DNA of 43,244 nt from an uncultured Lachnospiraceae bacterium (GTDB taxonomy: Bacteria > Bacillota > Clostridia > Lachnospirales > Lachnospiraceae): assembly GCA_910584785.1 (NCBI GenBank), contig CAJUDX010000023.1:1-43244 (forward strand), given 5' to 3'. The notes under the pieces were generated by a model, which did no database searches, was not told where the DNA came from, and worked only from the letters and a program-made list of their open reading frames with translations. How positions within the stretch are numbered: the stretch's first letter is position 1; every line of letters starts with the position of its first letter. This document shows, piece by piece, positions 24,817-32,725 of the stretch. Both the position numbers and the translations under genes were made by a program.

Positions 24817-25578
24817 CTATAACACCTCTACCTTAAGCCTATGGCATTCTTCCAGAAACGCCTCAGGAAGTTTTCCGTCGGAAACAACGATATCCACCTC
24901 CGCCAGACCGCAGATGCAAAACGTGCTTTTTTCTCCCAGCTTTGAAGAGTCCATCAGGACAATTGTCTGTTCAGACTGGCGGATCGCTGTTTGTTTTAAG
25001 ACTGCCTCGTCGTAACTCCCGCAGGTGAATCCAGCACTGCTGTCATAGCTGGTAACGCCTAGAAAAGTCTGTTTAAAGTTCACCCGTTCCAGCTCCTTTA
25101 CTGCTGAGATGCCATACACGCTCTGGCTATAGCGGTTTAACAGCCCGCCGGGAAGCATCACCGTGGGACGTGAAAGATTGGCAAGCTCTGTGGCACAGCT
25201 TAATCCGGTCGTATAAATCAGATTCATCTGATCCGGAAACTGGTGCGCCAACATCGTCGTCGTGCTCCCCGAATCGACAAAAATTGTCGTATCCGGCAAA
25301 AGCAGGGAAAGTGCCTTCTGGGCAATCATCTGCTTTTCAGAGATATTGCGAACCGAACGCTTACTTAAATAGTCATCCGTCCCGATCACCATCTGGACGG
25401 ACTTCGCCCCTCCATGAATCCTTACAATCCGCTTTGCATTGTCAAGAAGCTTTAAATCCGTCCTGAGCGTCATTTCTGACACCTGGGGAAAGGCATCCTT
25501 GATTTGCGAAAAGCTTACGGTTTCATTCTTATTAATCAGTTCAACAATCGCATTTCTGCGCATTTCCATAGAATCCAA
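24817..25578 (-). CDS. DeoR-family transcriptional regulator
   Basis: This 253-residue repressor has an N-terminal winged helix (ETVSFSQIKDAF, EMTLRTDLKLLDN, IVRIHGGAKS) and a sugar-phosphate sensing domain (FVDSGSTTTMLAHQ, MLPGGLLNRYSQSVYG, FLGVTSYDSSAGFTC). Such proteins usually repress a sugar operon until a phosphorylated intermediate binds. The start is a TTG at 25576-25578 because GGAGG lies six bases before it; the next ATG (25569) is too far from that site. Likely operators are the TTTCAACAACT-type repeats at the two operon promoters (26933-26951 and 27999-28061). Confidence 0.93.
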   Translation of the reverse strand: MDSMEMRRNAIVELINKNETVSFSQIKDAFPQVSEMTLRTDLKLLDNAKRIVRIHGGAKSVQMVIGTDDYLSKRSVRNISEKQMIAQKALSLLLPDTTIFVDSGSTTTMLAHQFPDQMNLIYTTGLSCATELANLSRPTVMLPGGLLNRYSQSVYGISAVKELERVNFKQTFLGVTSYDSSAGFTCGSYDEAVLKQTAIRQSEQTIVLMDSSKLGEKSTFCICGLAEVDIVVSDGKLPEAFLEECHRLKVEVL

Positions 25579-25625
25579 CTCATACCTCCCATCCGTGCCT
25601 TTGGCTCCGGACGGGAGCCAGGCAC

Positions 25626-26897
25626 CTATTCTTTTTCGATAAAATTTTCCAGCAGATATTCTTCCGCCTCAGGACACCATAAGCCCTGATGAGCATCCAC
25701 GATATCCGCCAGCGCCGTTAAGCGGGAATCCTTATTTTCCTCTCCCTTCGCCCGAAGATCGGTTAAGGCAGTCAATGGCATCGTAAGCCAGGTATAAATT
25801 AATTTCTTTCCGCCGGGAATCTTTGGCAGATTTAAGGTAGTATCTGCCACTGCATCCAAACCTCCGATATGGGTAACCATAACCGCCGGATTAATCCGCT
25901 TTGCTGCCGTCAGCTCCAAGGATTCAATCATATCTGCCGTATTTCCGCCTGTTGTCCCCATCACATGGGTAGAATTATAGTGTACATCATAAAAGTTCAT
26001 ACTTGCACTGAACTGGTTGTCGGTAGGGCCGGCAAAGAAGTTCAGACAGCCGTCGCGCCCTAAGACAGCGCTGGACTGTGTAACCACAGAAGCCACCGGA
26101 GCATAGCACAGCACATCATCATAGCCCGTGCCGCCGGAAATCTTCATCAGCTCAGCCACCGGATCGTCCACCTTCCCTGTATTGACAAAGTGAAGCTCAA
26201 TGCCCTCCTTTGCATACTCTTCCGGCGGGAAAAGCTGAGCTGCACGGTCAAGGCGATCCTGTGCCAGATCCGTTACCACAACCATCGAAGGACGGATATC
26301 CCGGTGAAGGGCATACGTCAGTGCACCCAGGCCCATCGGCCCGGCTCCTGCCATGATCGCCAGCTTTCCATTTTCCTTAATGCCCATCTGGTGGGTGTAA
26401 ACCCCCATCTGGGTGTGGTATGCCGCATTAAACGCACCAATACTGCAGGACATCGGTTCAGCCAGGGATGCTTCATAATAGGCGCGTCCCTTATATTCCA
26501 GCAGACAGCCCAGCTCCATCACCTCTGACGGAATAATGCAGTAGGTTGCATCTCCGCCAAAAAATTCATACGAATAACCCGGACTCCACATGGTTCCCTT
26601 ATAATTTAAGGCTGGCTGAAGGGTAAACTTCATCCCCGGTTTAAACTTATCCTGATGATTCTTTCCCACCTTTACAATATCTCCGGCAAACTCATGACCC
26701 ATAATCGCCGGATGCTCTGCCACATCATCATGAACACGCTTATGCTTTTCCCCAAGAATAGCACATTTATAGGTAGACATACAAATACTGTCTGAAACTA
26801 CCTTAACTAAAATCTCGTCCTCTGTAATCTCCGGTAATTCAAATTCTTCTAATCTTAAATCACTTGCTCCATGCAGTCTGACACCCTTTGCTTTCAT
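25626..26897 (-). CDS. Zinc-binding dehydrogenase, L-sorbose-1-phosphate reductase type
   Basis: The 423-residue protein is a medium-chain alcohol dehydrogenase, with GHEFAGDIVKVG near the zinc site and MAGAGPMGLGALTYALH as the dinucleotide fold. The overall pattern (VRLHGASDLRLEEFELPEI, SDSICMSTYK, LQPALNYKGTMWSPGYSYEF) matches the SorE branch, which reduces L-sorbose-1-P to glucitol-6-P. These enzymes act on the carbon next to the phosphorylated CH2. Between a mannitol-type PTS gene and 1-phosphofructokinase it would be expected to interconvert a hexitol phosphate and a ketose-1-phosphate. Start: ATG at 26895-26897 behind GAGGAG. Substrate is inferred. Confidence 0.85.
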   Translation of the reverse strand: MKAKGVRLHGASDLRLEEFELPEITEDEILVKVVSDSICMSTYKCAILGEKHKRVHDDVAEHPAIMGHEFAGDIVKVGKNHQDKFKPGMKFTLQPALNYKGTMWSPGYSYEFFGGDATYCIIPSEVMELGCLLEYKGRAYYEASLAEPMSCSIGAFNAAYHTQMGVYTHQMGIKENGKLAIMAGAGPMGLGALTYALHRDIRPSMVVVTDLAQDRLDRAAQLFPPEEYAKEGIELHFVNTGKVDDPVAELMKISGGTGYDDVLCYAPVASVVTQSSAVLGRDGCLNFFAGPTDNQFSASMNFYDVHYNSTHVMGTTGGNTADMIESLELTAAKRINPAVMVTHIGGLDAVADTTLNLPKIPGGKKLIYTWLTMPLTALTDLRAKGEENKDSRLTALADIVDAHQGLWCPEAEEYLLENFIEKE

Positions 26898-26914
26898 GAT
26901 AAAACTCCTCTCTC

Positions 26915-26951
26915 ATCATAACCTAAAATGTTCTGTTATTTCAACAACTTT
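26915..26951 (-). promoter_or_regulatory. Internal promoter with operator-like motif before the dehydrogenase
   Basis: On the minus strand TTGAAA (26939-26944), 18 bases, TATGAT (26915-26920). The -35 lies inside CTGTTATTTCAACAACTTT (26933-26951, plus strand), which shares TTTCAACAACT and CTGTTATTTCAA with the fruK promoter region. This fits repression by the DeoR protein encoded in the operon. Confidence 0.5.
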
Positions 26952-27021
26952 ATTAAAAATTCTCCCCTGTTTTCCCTTACTGTCCGTTAGAGCGTTTATG
27001 CTGGCTTATGCCCCTGCAGGA

Positions 27022-27954
27022 TTACATCGTATGATATACCACCTTAGGCATCAGTTCCTGAATCACCGCATACTCTGCCGCCTGTGTTCCGCTGCACATT
27101 ACATTTGCTGCACCGGTTGCCGTGGACAGGCGAACCGTTTCTGCAAGAGGCATTTGGACTTCCTGGGCAACTGCAAGAGCAGCCACAACGCTGTCTCCCG
27201 CCCCCACGGTGCTCCCCACCGTTACTTTCAATCCTTCCGCATAAATCGTTTCGTCCCCCGTCACATAAAGCGCTCCCTCTGCGCCCATGGACACGACAAT
27301 CTCTGCAATGCCGTACTTCTTCATCAAACCCTTGGCTGCCTCCTTAAGCTCCTTTGGCGTACGAAGCGTTTGGTTCAGCAGCCGGGAAATTTCATGGTTA
27401 TTCGGCTTAATCAGATACGGCGAAGCCTTAAGTCCTTCTTCCAGCAAATCCCCGTCTGCGTCCAGAATCACCTTAGCCCCGCCTTCCCTGCAGGCCTTCA
27501 CCCAGGTATAATAGGTATCCTTTGGCGCCCCCTTGGGAATACTCCCGGAAAGGACGACGATATCCCCCTCCTTCAGCCTTGCCAGCAAATCCTCAAGCAG
27601 CTTTGCCAAAATTTCTTCGGTAACTACAAGCCCCGGCTCATTGATATCTGTATTCGTATGGCGTTTCGGGTCCACCACCTTTAAATTCGTCCGCGTTTCC
27701 CCCGTGATAAAATGGAAACAGGATGTAAGCCCCATCCCATCTAAGGCGGACAAAATCGCCCTTCCTGTTCCGCCTCCAAGGATTCCTGTGGCAATGCTCT
27801 TACTGCCCAGCTTATCAATTACCTTGGAAACATTAATCCCCTTCCCACCGGGGTCCGTGCGCATGGCAGTTATCCGGTTTACGCTGTCCACGGTAAAATC
27901 CAAAATCTCCACCGTCTTATCCAGCGCCGGATTAAGTGTTACTGTGTAAATCAT
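27022..27954 (-). CDS. fruK: 1-phosphofructokinase
   Basis: The 310-residue PfkB-family kinase phosphorylates fructose-1-P to fructose-1,6-bisphosphate. It has the N-terminal YTVTLNPALDKTVE, the substrate motif PGGKGINVSKV, VVLSGSIPKGAP and the catalytic VGAGDSVVA (general-base Asp). Length is normal; tagatose-6-P kinase is a close alternative. Start: ATG at 27952-27954 with GGAGGAGG upstream. It heads the operon with the SorE-like dehydrogenase, DeoR and EIICBA genes, and no fructose-specific EII is seen, so its fructose-1-P probably comes from the dehydrogenase. Confidence 0.93.
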   Translation of the reverse strand: MIYTVTLNPALDKTVEILDFTVDSVNRITAMRTDPGGKGINVSKVIDKLGSKSIATGILGGGTGRAILSALDGMGLTSCFHFITGETRTNLKVVDPKRHTNTDINEPGLVVTEEILAKLLEDLLARLKEGDIVVLSGSIPKGAPKDTYYTWVKACREGGAKVILDADGDLLEEGLKASPYLIKPNNHEISRLLNQTLRTPKELKEAAKGLMKKYGIAEIVVSMGAEGALYVTGDETIYAEGLKVTVGSTVGAGDSVVAALAVAQEVQMPLAETVRLSTATGAANVMCSGTQAAEYAVIQELMPKVVYHTM

Positions 27955-27998
27955 GTTTCCTCCTCCTTTCGCTGTTAATTTGAAAGTATTTATTTTTG

Positions 27999-28061
27999 TT
28001 TCAACAACTATGATGTTATAATAACAGAATTTTTTGGGGTTGTCAACTGTTATTTCAAAAG
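27999..28061 (-). promoter_or_regulatory. fruK operon promoter with overlapping operators
   Basis: On the minus strand TTGACA (28041-28046), 17 bases, TATTAT (28018-28023) is near consensus. The -10 lies inside the perfect palindrome TGTTATAATAACA (28014-28026). CTGTTATTTCAAAAG (28047-28061) abuts the -35, and TTTCAACAACT (27999-28009) lies downstream; the last two recur before the dehydrogenase gene. The layout suggests repression by the DeoR-type regulator. Confidence 0.75.
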
Positions 28062-28121
28062 TTTTTTATAAAAAATCCAAAATTTCCCTTACACACAAAT
28101 AAGCAGCACTGCTTAAATGAA

Positions 28122-28150
28122 TAGACAAACCTTGTACAAAATGTTACAAT
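28122..28150 (+). promoter_or_regulatory. Promoter of the AraC-family regulator
   Basis: TAGACA (28122-28127), 17 bases, TACAAT (28145-28150). It diverges from the fruK promoter about 75 bases away, leaving a leader of about 90 bases. Confidence 0.65.
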
Positions 28151-28247
28151 AACAAAACAACTTAATCACTACAATAAGCAAAGAAGCCAGAATCACAGGC
28201 CAGCACACAGCATCAGTTTTCTATCGTGCTCATACACAAAAAGGAGG

Positions 28248-29141
28248 ATGAAAACCATTTATACCAATTCTGCCTACTTAAACAACTCCCTTGTAGCATT
28301 TAAAGATAAGAGTAAACCCCTTATCGTGGGCAGCTGTGGAACTTACCGCCTGATTAGCCGCCCAAAACTTCCGACACAGCGTCCCAGGGGGCGCCTGGAC
28401 TTTCAGATTATTTATGTCGTTGCGGGAAAAGCGTACTTCTATTTTGATAACCAGGAAGAACCCACCCTCGTTACCGCGGGGCACATGGTCGTTTACCGTC
28501 CCAAGGAGCCACAGAAATATGTATATTACGGCGAAGATCAGACTGAAGTATACTGGGTTCATTTTACCGGGGGAAATGTGACAAACATCCTTAGAAGCTA
28601 TGGAATTGCAGATGATATGCGGGTAATTTATACAGGGACTTCCTTAGAATATGCCAATATTTTTAAACAGATGATCCAGGAGCTTCAACGCTGCCAGGCC
28701 GATTTTCGGGAAATGCTGGTTTTACTTCTCAGGCAAATTTTCATTTCCATTCACCGGCAGCTTACCAGAGAAGATCATCTCAATAATGATTTTATGGACA
28801 AAGAAATGGAATTGGCAATTGAATATTTTGATGAACACTATCCCGAAGATATCCGGGTGGAAAACTATGCCTCCTCGCGGGGAATGAGTGTCAGCTGGTT
28901 TATTCGGAGCTTTAAGCAATATACCAAAACAACCCCCAGGCAGTATATAATGAATATTCGAATGATGAATGCACAGATATTGCTGGAAAATACGAACTAT
29001 AATATAACCGAAATCGGGGCGATCGTAGGGTATGATAATCCATTGTATTTCAGCAGGATATTTAGAAAACAGAAAGGAGTCTCGCCTTCGGCTTATCGGA
29101 GACAGAGAATGAATACTGGAAATCTGGACGGGATAGTTTAA
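28248..29141 (+). CDS. AraC-family transcriptional regulator
   Basis: The 297-residue protein has an N-terminal cupin sensor (LDFQIIYVVAGKAYFYF, AGHMVVYRPKEPQKY) and two C-terminal helix-turn-helix motifs (IRVENYASSRGMSVSWFIRSF and ITEIGAIVGYDNPLYFSRIFRK), ending with the GVSPSAYRR signature. Such regulators usually activate carbohydrate genes on sugar binding. It is divergent from the fruK operon, a likely target. An oddity is that AGGAGG (28242-28247) abuts the ATG with no spacer; no other in-frame ATG precedes the sensor domain. An ATT three codons on would have normal spacing. Confidence 0.92.
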   Translation: MKTIYTNSAYLNNSLVAFKDKSKPLIVGSCGTYRLISRPKLPTQRPRGRLDFQIIYVVAGKAYFYFDNQEEPTLVTAGHMVVYRPKEPQKYVYYGEDQTEVYWVHFTGGNVTNILRSYGIADDMRVIYTGTSLEYANIFKQMIQELQRCQADFREMLVLLLRQIFISIHRQLTREDHLNNDFMDKEMELAIEYFDEHYPEDIRVENYASSRGMSVSWFIRSFKQYTKTTPRQYIMNIRMMNAQILLENTNYNITEIGAIVGYDNPLYFSRIFRKQKGVSPSAYRRQRMNTGNLDGIV

Positions 29142-29158
29142 ATCATTCTGCCATGCAG

Positions 29159-29210
29159 CATCCCTCCGCCCCAAAACAATAAAGTGAAAGGCGGAGGGGT
29201 GTTTTGTTTT
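29159..29210 (+). terminator. Intrinsic terminator of the AraC gene
   Basis: CCCTCCGCC (29162-29170) pairs with GGCGGAGGG (29190-29198), extended by three more pairs including one G-T, followed by TTTTGTTTT. It lies between convergent genes. Confidence 0.88.
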
Positions 29211-29252
29211 ATTATGTATTCTGACTTTCTCTTCATTGGCTTGCCATCAGCC

Positions 29253-30467
29253 TTACTCGTAACGCAGGGCATCAATGGGATCGGATTTTGCGGCTTTAGA
29301 TGCCGGGTAGAGTCCGAAGAAGATTCCTACCACAGCAGAAAAGCCAACTGCGAGCAAGACAACCAGAGGTTTGATAACTACGGGGACGCCAAGGGCCATT
29401 CCGCCGATGGAAACTAAGCCGGTTCCGATAATGATTCCGATAATTCCGCCCATCGCGGACAGGATGGCGGATTCGGTGAGGAACTGAATCAGAACATCGC
29501 GGGTTTTGGCACCCAGGGCTTTGCGGATGCCGATTTCCCTGGTTCGTTCGGTTACGGATACAAGCATAATGTTCATAATGCCGATACCGCCTACTAAAAG
29601 GGAAATTGCGGCAATTCCGCCTACGGCGGCAGATAATCCGCCCATGATCTGGTCTACAGACCCCATTTCGTCTACAGCGGTCTGTACGAAAAGCTGTTCC
29701 GGGGTTCTGCCCTTGACCTTGGCTATGTAGTTGGTCAGACGGCTGAAGAAGTCAGCCAGATCTGCATCCTCAGAGGCAAAGACGCGCAGGACGCTGAAGT
29801 AGTCATTGGGCCAGGTTAATATGGTGTAGGGAATGAAAGCAGAGCCATTATCATTATTGCCGCCCATCATAAGCTTCTGGAAGGGACTCATATCTTTGCG
29901 GTAGACACCGACAACGGTAAAATCCATGGTTTCACCGTAAAGGGTTGTTCTGAAGATTTTTCCTACGGCGTTTTCGGTACCGAAAAGCTTCATGGCACTT
30001 TCCACGTTCATAACGGCATTGCGTTTTCTTCCCAGAATATCCCCCTCGTTTAAGTAACGGCCATAGATAACGTTGACGGGTTGGACATCCTGATAATTAT
30101 AATCGATTCCGCTGTACTCGAAGCGGATTTTATTCCGACCGAATACGGCTTCTGCAGTTTCAAAGGCACTGCTGTCGATATAGGCAATTTCATCACCGAA
30201 TACCTCCTTGACCCGGGCCATCTCATCCAAAGTGAACCAGTCGCTTTGCCGGAAGTCGTCAATCATCCAGCTGCGCACCTGCACATAGCCCTGGGTGATG
30301 CCGACGTCCTGGTAGAGGCTGGCAAACATACTGCGCATGGTATCGCCGATGGAAACAATGGAGATAACGGAACCGATACCGATAACGATACCGAGCATGG
30401 TCAGGATGGCACGCATTTTATTGGCACGGATAGCGGAAAATGCCATAGCCATATTTTCTAAGAGCAT
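29253..30467 (-). CDS. ABC transporter permease, MacB/FtsX type
   Basis: The 404-residue permease has one N-terminal helix (ILTMLGIVIGIGSVISIVSIG), a large external MacB-like domain (about 45-270) and three C-terminal helices containing LLVGGIGIMNIMLVSVTERTREIGIRKALGA, cut here to its main motif (IGIMNIMLVSVTERTREIG). It ends with SDPIDALRYE. MacB-type pumps move substrates from the outer face rather than through the membrane. Start: ATG at 30465-30467 behind GGAGGG, overlapping the ATPase gene by ten bases. Substrate is unknown; antimicrobial peptides or lipoproteins are common for the class. Confidence 0.93.
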   Translation of the reverse strand: MLLENMAMAFSAIRANKMRAILTMLGIVIGIGSVISIVSIGDTMRSMFASLYQDVGITQGYVQVRSWMIDDFRQSDWFTLDEMARVKEVFGDEIAYIDSSAFETAEAVFGRNKIRFEYSGIDYNYQDVQPVNVIYGRYLNEGDILGRKRNAVMNVESAMKLFGTENAVGKIFRTTLYGETMDFTVVGVYRKDMSPFQKLMMGGNNDNGSAFIPYTILTWPNDYFSVLRVFASEDADLADFFSRLTNYIAKVKGRTPEQLFVQTAVDEMGSVDQIMGGLSAAVGGIAAISLLVGGIGIMNIMLVSVTERTREIGIRKALGAKTRDVLIQFLTESAILSAMGGIIGIIIGTGLVSIGGMALGVPVVIKPLVVLLAVGFSAVVGIFFGLYPASKAAKSDPIDALRYE

Positions 30468-31243
30468 GTTTTGTTCCCTCCTTTTTTTACATCACTGACG
30501 ATTTGACCATCACGGAAACGGATAACCCGCTCCGTAAAAGCGGCAATATCCTCTTCGTGAGTTACAACGACGACGGTGGCTCCCTCTTTATGCAGTGCAC
30601 CGAACAGCTCCATAATTTCCACCGACGAAGCAGTGTCCAGGTTTCCCGTCGGCTCGTCGGCTAAAATTAAAGGGGGTTCATTGGCCAGGGCACGGGCAAT
30701 GGCTACCCTCTGGCGCTGTCCGCCGGACAGCTCGTTAGGCATATGTTCAAAACGTGCACCCAGGCCTACGCGCTCTAAGAGGGCAATGGCTCTTTCACGG
30801 CGCTGTTTTTTGGACAGGATGTGGGCGTAGGTCATGGGAAGCTCTACGTTTTTTACGGCAGTCGTCCGGGGAATCAGATTAAAGGACTGGAATACGAAGC
30901 CGATTTTTCGGTTGCGCACTTCGGAAAGCTGATTCGGGGTTAAGCTTGCCGTGTCGATGCCGTCCAGATAATAATGCCCCAGGGTCTGCCTGTCCAGACA
31001 GCCCAATATATTCATCAGCGTGGATTTTCCTGAACCGGACTGCCCCATAATGGCTACGAATTCGCCGGGCTTGATGGTCAGGTTGATTTTTTTTAAGCCC
31101 AAGACCTTAATTGCACCGGTGTCGTAAATTTTCACCAGGTTTTCCAGGCGGATTAAATCTTCGGAAATATTTTTTGTCATATAGTCGGGAAGCTTATTTT
31201 TCTTTTTTCCCAGACTGTAAATGAGATTACTTTTTACATCCAT
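30458..31243 (-). CDS. ABC transporter ATP-binding protein, MacB/LolD type
   Basis: The 261-residue ATPase has Walker A GQSGSGKST, signature ELSGGQRQRVAIARAL, Walker B LILADEPTGNLD and the H-loop VVVTHEE. It has an N-terminal extension of about 25 residues before the ABC domain. Start: ATG at 31241-31243 with AAGGAG upstream. It lies 31 bases after the adaptor gene and overlaps the permease gene, forming one exporter. Confidence 0.95.
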   Translation of the reverse strand: MDVKSNLIYSLGKKKNKLPDYMTKNISEDLIRLENLVKIYDTGAIKVLGLKKINLTIKPGEFVAIMGQSGSGKSTLMNILGCLDRQTLGHYYLDGIDTASLTPNQLSEVRNRKIGFVFQSFNLIPRTTAVKNVELPMTYAHILSKKQRRERAIALLERVGLGARFEHMPNELSGGQRQRVAIARALANEPPLILADEPTGNLDTASSVEIMELFGALHKEGATVVVVTHEEDIAAFTERVIRFRDGQIVSDVKKGGNKTCS

Positions 31244-31274
31244 AGATGCTCCTTGCTGTTTTGTTCTTTTCCTA

Positions 31275-32663
31275 TTACTGCGTCAGCGGCATGACCGTCA
31301 TGCCGTCGGTGTACATCGCAGAGGCGGATATAACGATGCTGTCGCCTTCCTTTAAGCTTCCTTCCTCCAGGGGGATGAGTTCTACCAGAATATCACCTTC
31401 TACGCCGGTTTCTACCGGAACTTCTTTAATCTGACCATTTTCTACCTTCTGCACACACAGGCTTCCGTCATCCTTTTGCAGCAAGGCCGAGGAGGGGGCA
31501 GCTAATACATTTTCGGCTTCTTCCAAAAGAATTTCCGCCCGTGCTGTGATTCCGGCAATCAGACCGCTGTCCTTATCAGAAATCTCCACTGTCGTTGGGA
31601 TAACCCGCTCAGTCGAACCTCCGCCCTTTTCTTCTCCTGTGGGAGAAATATTGGCAACAACGCCTTCCACCGTTTTTCCGTTTAAGATATCGGCATGAAT
31701 CATAACCGGCTGTCCGATTTTGACCTTGCCGATGGAGTACTCGCTGACCTTGATTTCCAGTTCAAGCTGATCTAAGTTTTCAATAATAAACATGGGGCGG
31801 TCATCCTCAGGTTTATCGGCAAACTGGCCTACCTTGGTGTTTACACGGGTTACGGTTCCGGCTATCGGGCTTTTAACCTGTGCATTTTCCAGGGCTTCCC
31901 GGCGTTTTTCCAGGGCAAAGGCGGCATTTTTAATCTGCAAATCATAGGATTCATCCGCTGAGGGCTTTCCGCCGACCAGATGGAAGGAGGAAAGTTCACG
32001 AAGGGCATCCGCATAAGCATTTTGTGCATTTTCCAGGTTAACGAGCGGCTCGCTTCCGCCCTGAACAAGGATTGTGGTTCGATCCAGGGCCGCCTTAGCC
32101 GTCCGAAGATTCTGAGCAGCCCTGGCATAACCGTTTTCGGCATCTTTCTGCTGTTTATTGCGGTTCGCTACAGCTAAATCGTATTCGTTCTGTGCCATCT
32201 CCACTTCTTTTAACAAATCGTTGCTGTCCACAATTGCAAGTACCTGATCCTTCTCTACCTGATCACCTTCCTTAACCTTTAACTCAAGCACCTCGGCATG
32301 AAGATTAGATACCACATCGGCGCTGTCGGTTCCTGAAACAGGACCATTCGTGGTCAGGCGGTTCTGCACGGTCCCCGGCTGCAGCACCATCACGGGAACG
32401 GCGGGCGCGGGAGGTTCTTTTTTTCCGGCGGATGCCTTCCAGGCGATAAAGAGCAGTGCCGCAGCCCCCAAAACGGTGACGACCTTGCGCCTGGTGCTCC
32501 ACTTTTTCCGGTTCTTTTTTCCGGCAGAGGAAGTTTTCTTTCTGCCTTTTTTTTGCTTCCCATCGGGTTCTACTGCCATCAGACGTGCAACCTCCCGGTC
32601 AAACTCCTGATCCTCTATACTTTTTTCTTTATCCTCTGCTATTTGATGTTCTTTATTTTCCAT
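31275..32663 (-). CDS. HlyD/MacA-type membrane fusion adaptor of the ABC exporter
   Basis: The 462-residue protein has a long Lys-rich cytosolic start, one membrane helix (VVTVLGAAALLFIAWKA, about 62-80), a biotinyl-lipoyl-like half (AEVLELKVKEGDQVEKDQVLAIVD), a coiled coil (about 155-235) and a beta-barrel region (IGKVKIGQPVMIHADIL). It would bridge the permease and the cell surface. Start: ATG at 32661-32663. Its ribosome binding site GAAGGAGGA sits in the 3' arm of a perfect 12-base hairpin (32668-32704), which could hold back translation. Confidence 0.93.
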   Translation of the reverse strand: MENKEHQIAEDKEKSIEDQEFDREVARLMAVEPDGKQKKGRKKTSSAGKKNRKKWSTRRKVVTVLGAAALLFIAWKASAGKKEPPAPAVPVMVLQPGTVQNRLTTNGPVSGTDSADVVSNLHAEVLELKVKEGDQVEKDQVLAIVDSNDLLKEVEMAQNEYDLAVANRNKQQKDAENGYARAAQNLRTAKAALDRTTILVQGGSEPLVNLENAQNAYADALRELSSFHLVGGKPSADESYDLQIKNAAFALEKRREALENAQVKSPIAGTVTRVNTKVGQFADKPEDDRPMFIIENLDQLELEIKVSEYSIGKVKIGQPVMIHADILNGKTVEGVVANISPTGEEKGGGSTERVIPTTVEISDKDSGLIAGITARAEILLEEAENVLAAPSSALLQKDDGSLCVQKVENGQIKEVPVETGVEGDILVELIPLEEGSLKEGDSIVISASAMYTDGMTVMPLTQ

Positions 32664-32667
32664 ACAA

Positions 32668-32704
32668 AAATCCTCCTTCTGTCACGTATAACGAAGGAGG
32701 ATTT
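32668..32704 (-). promoter_or_regulatory. Hairpin that contains the adaptor gene's ribosome binding site
   Basis: On the minus strand AAATCCTCCTTC (32693-32704) pairs over 12 bases with GAAGGAGGATTT (32668-32679), with a 13-base loop. The 3' arm is the Shine-Dalgarno of the gene starting at 32663 and runs into TTTTTG. It can act as terminator of the ligase operon, as a translation block for the exporter, or both. Confidence 0.75.
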
Positions 32705-32725
32705 CCATTTACTTCAAATCATCGG

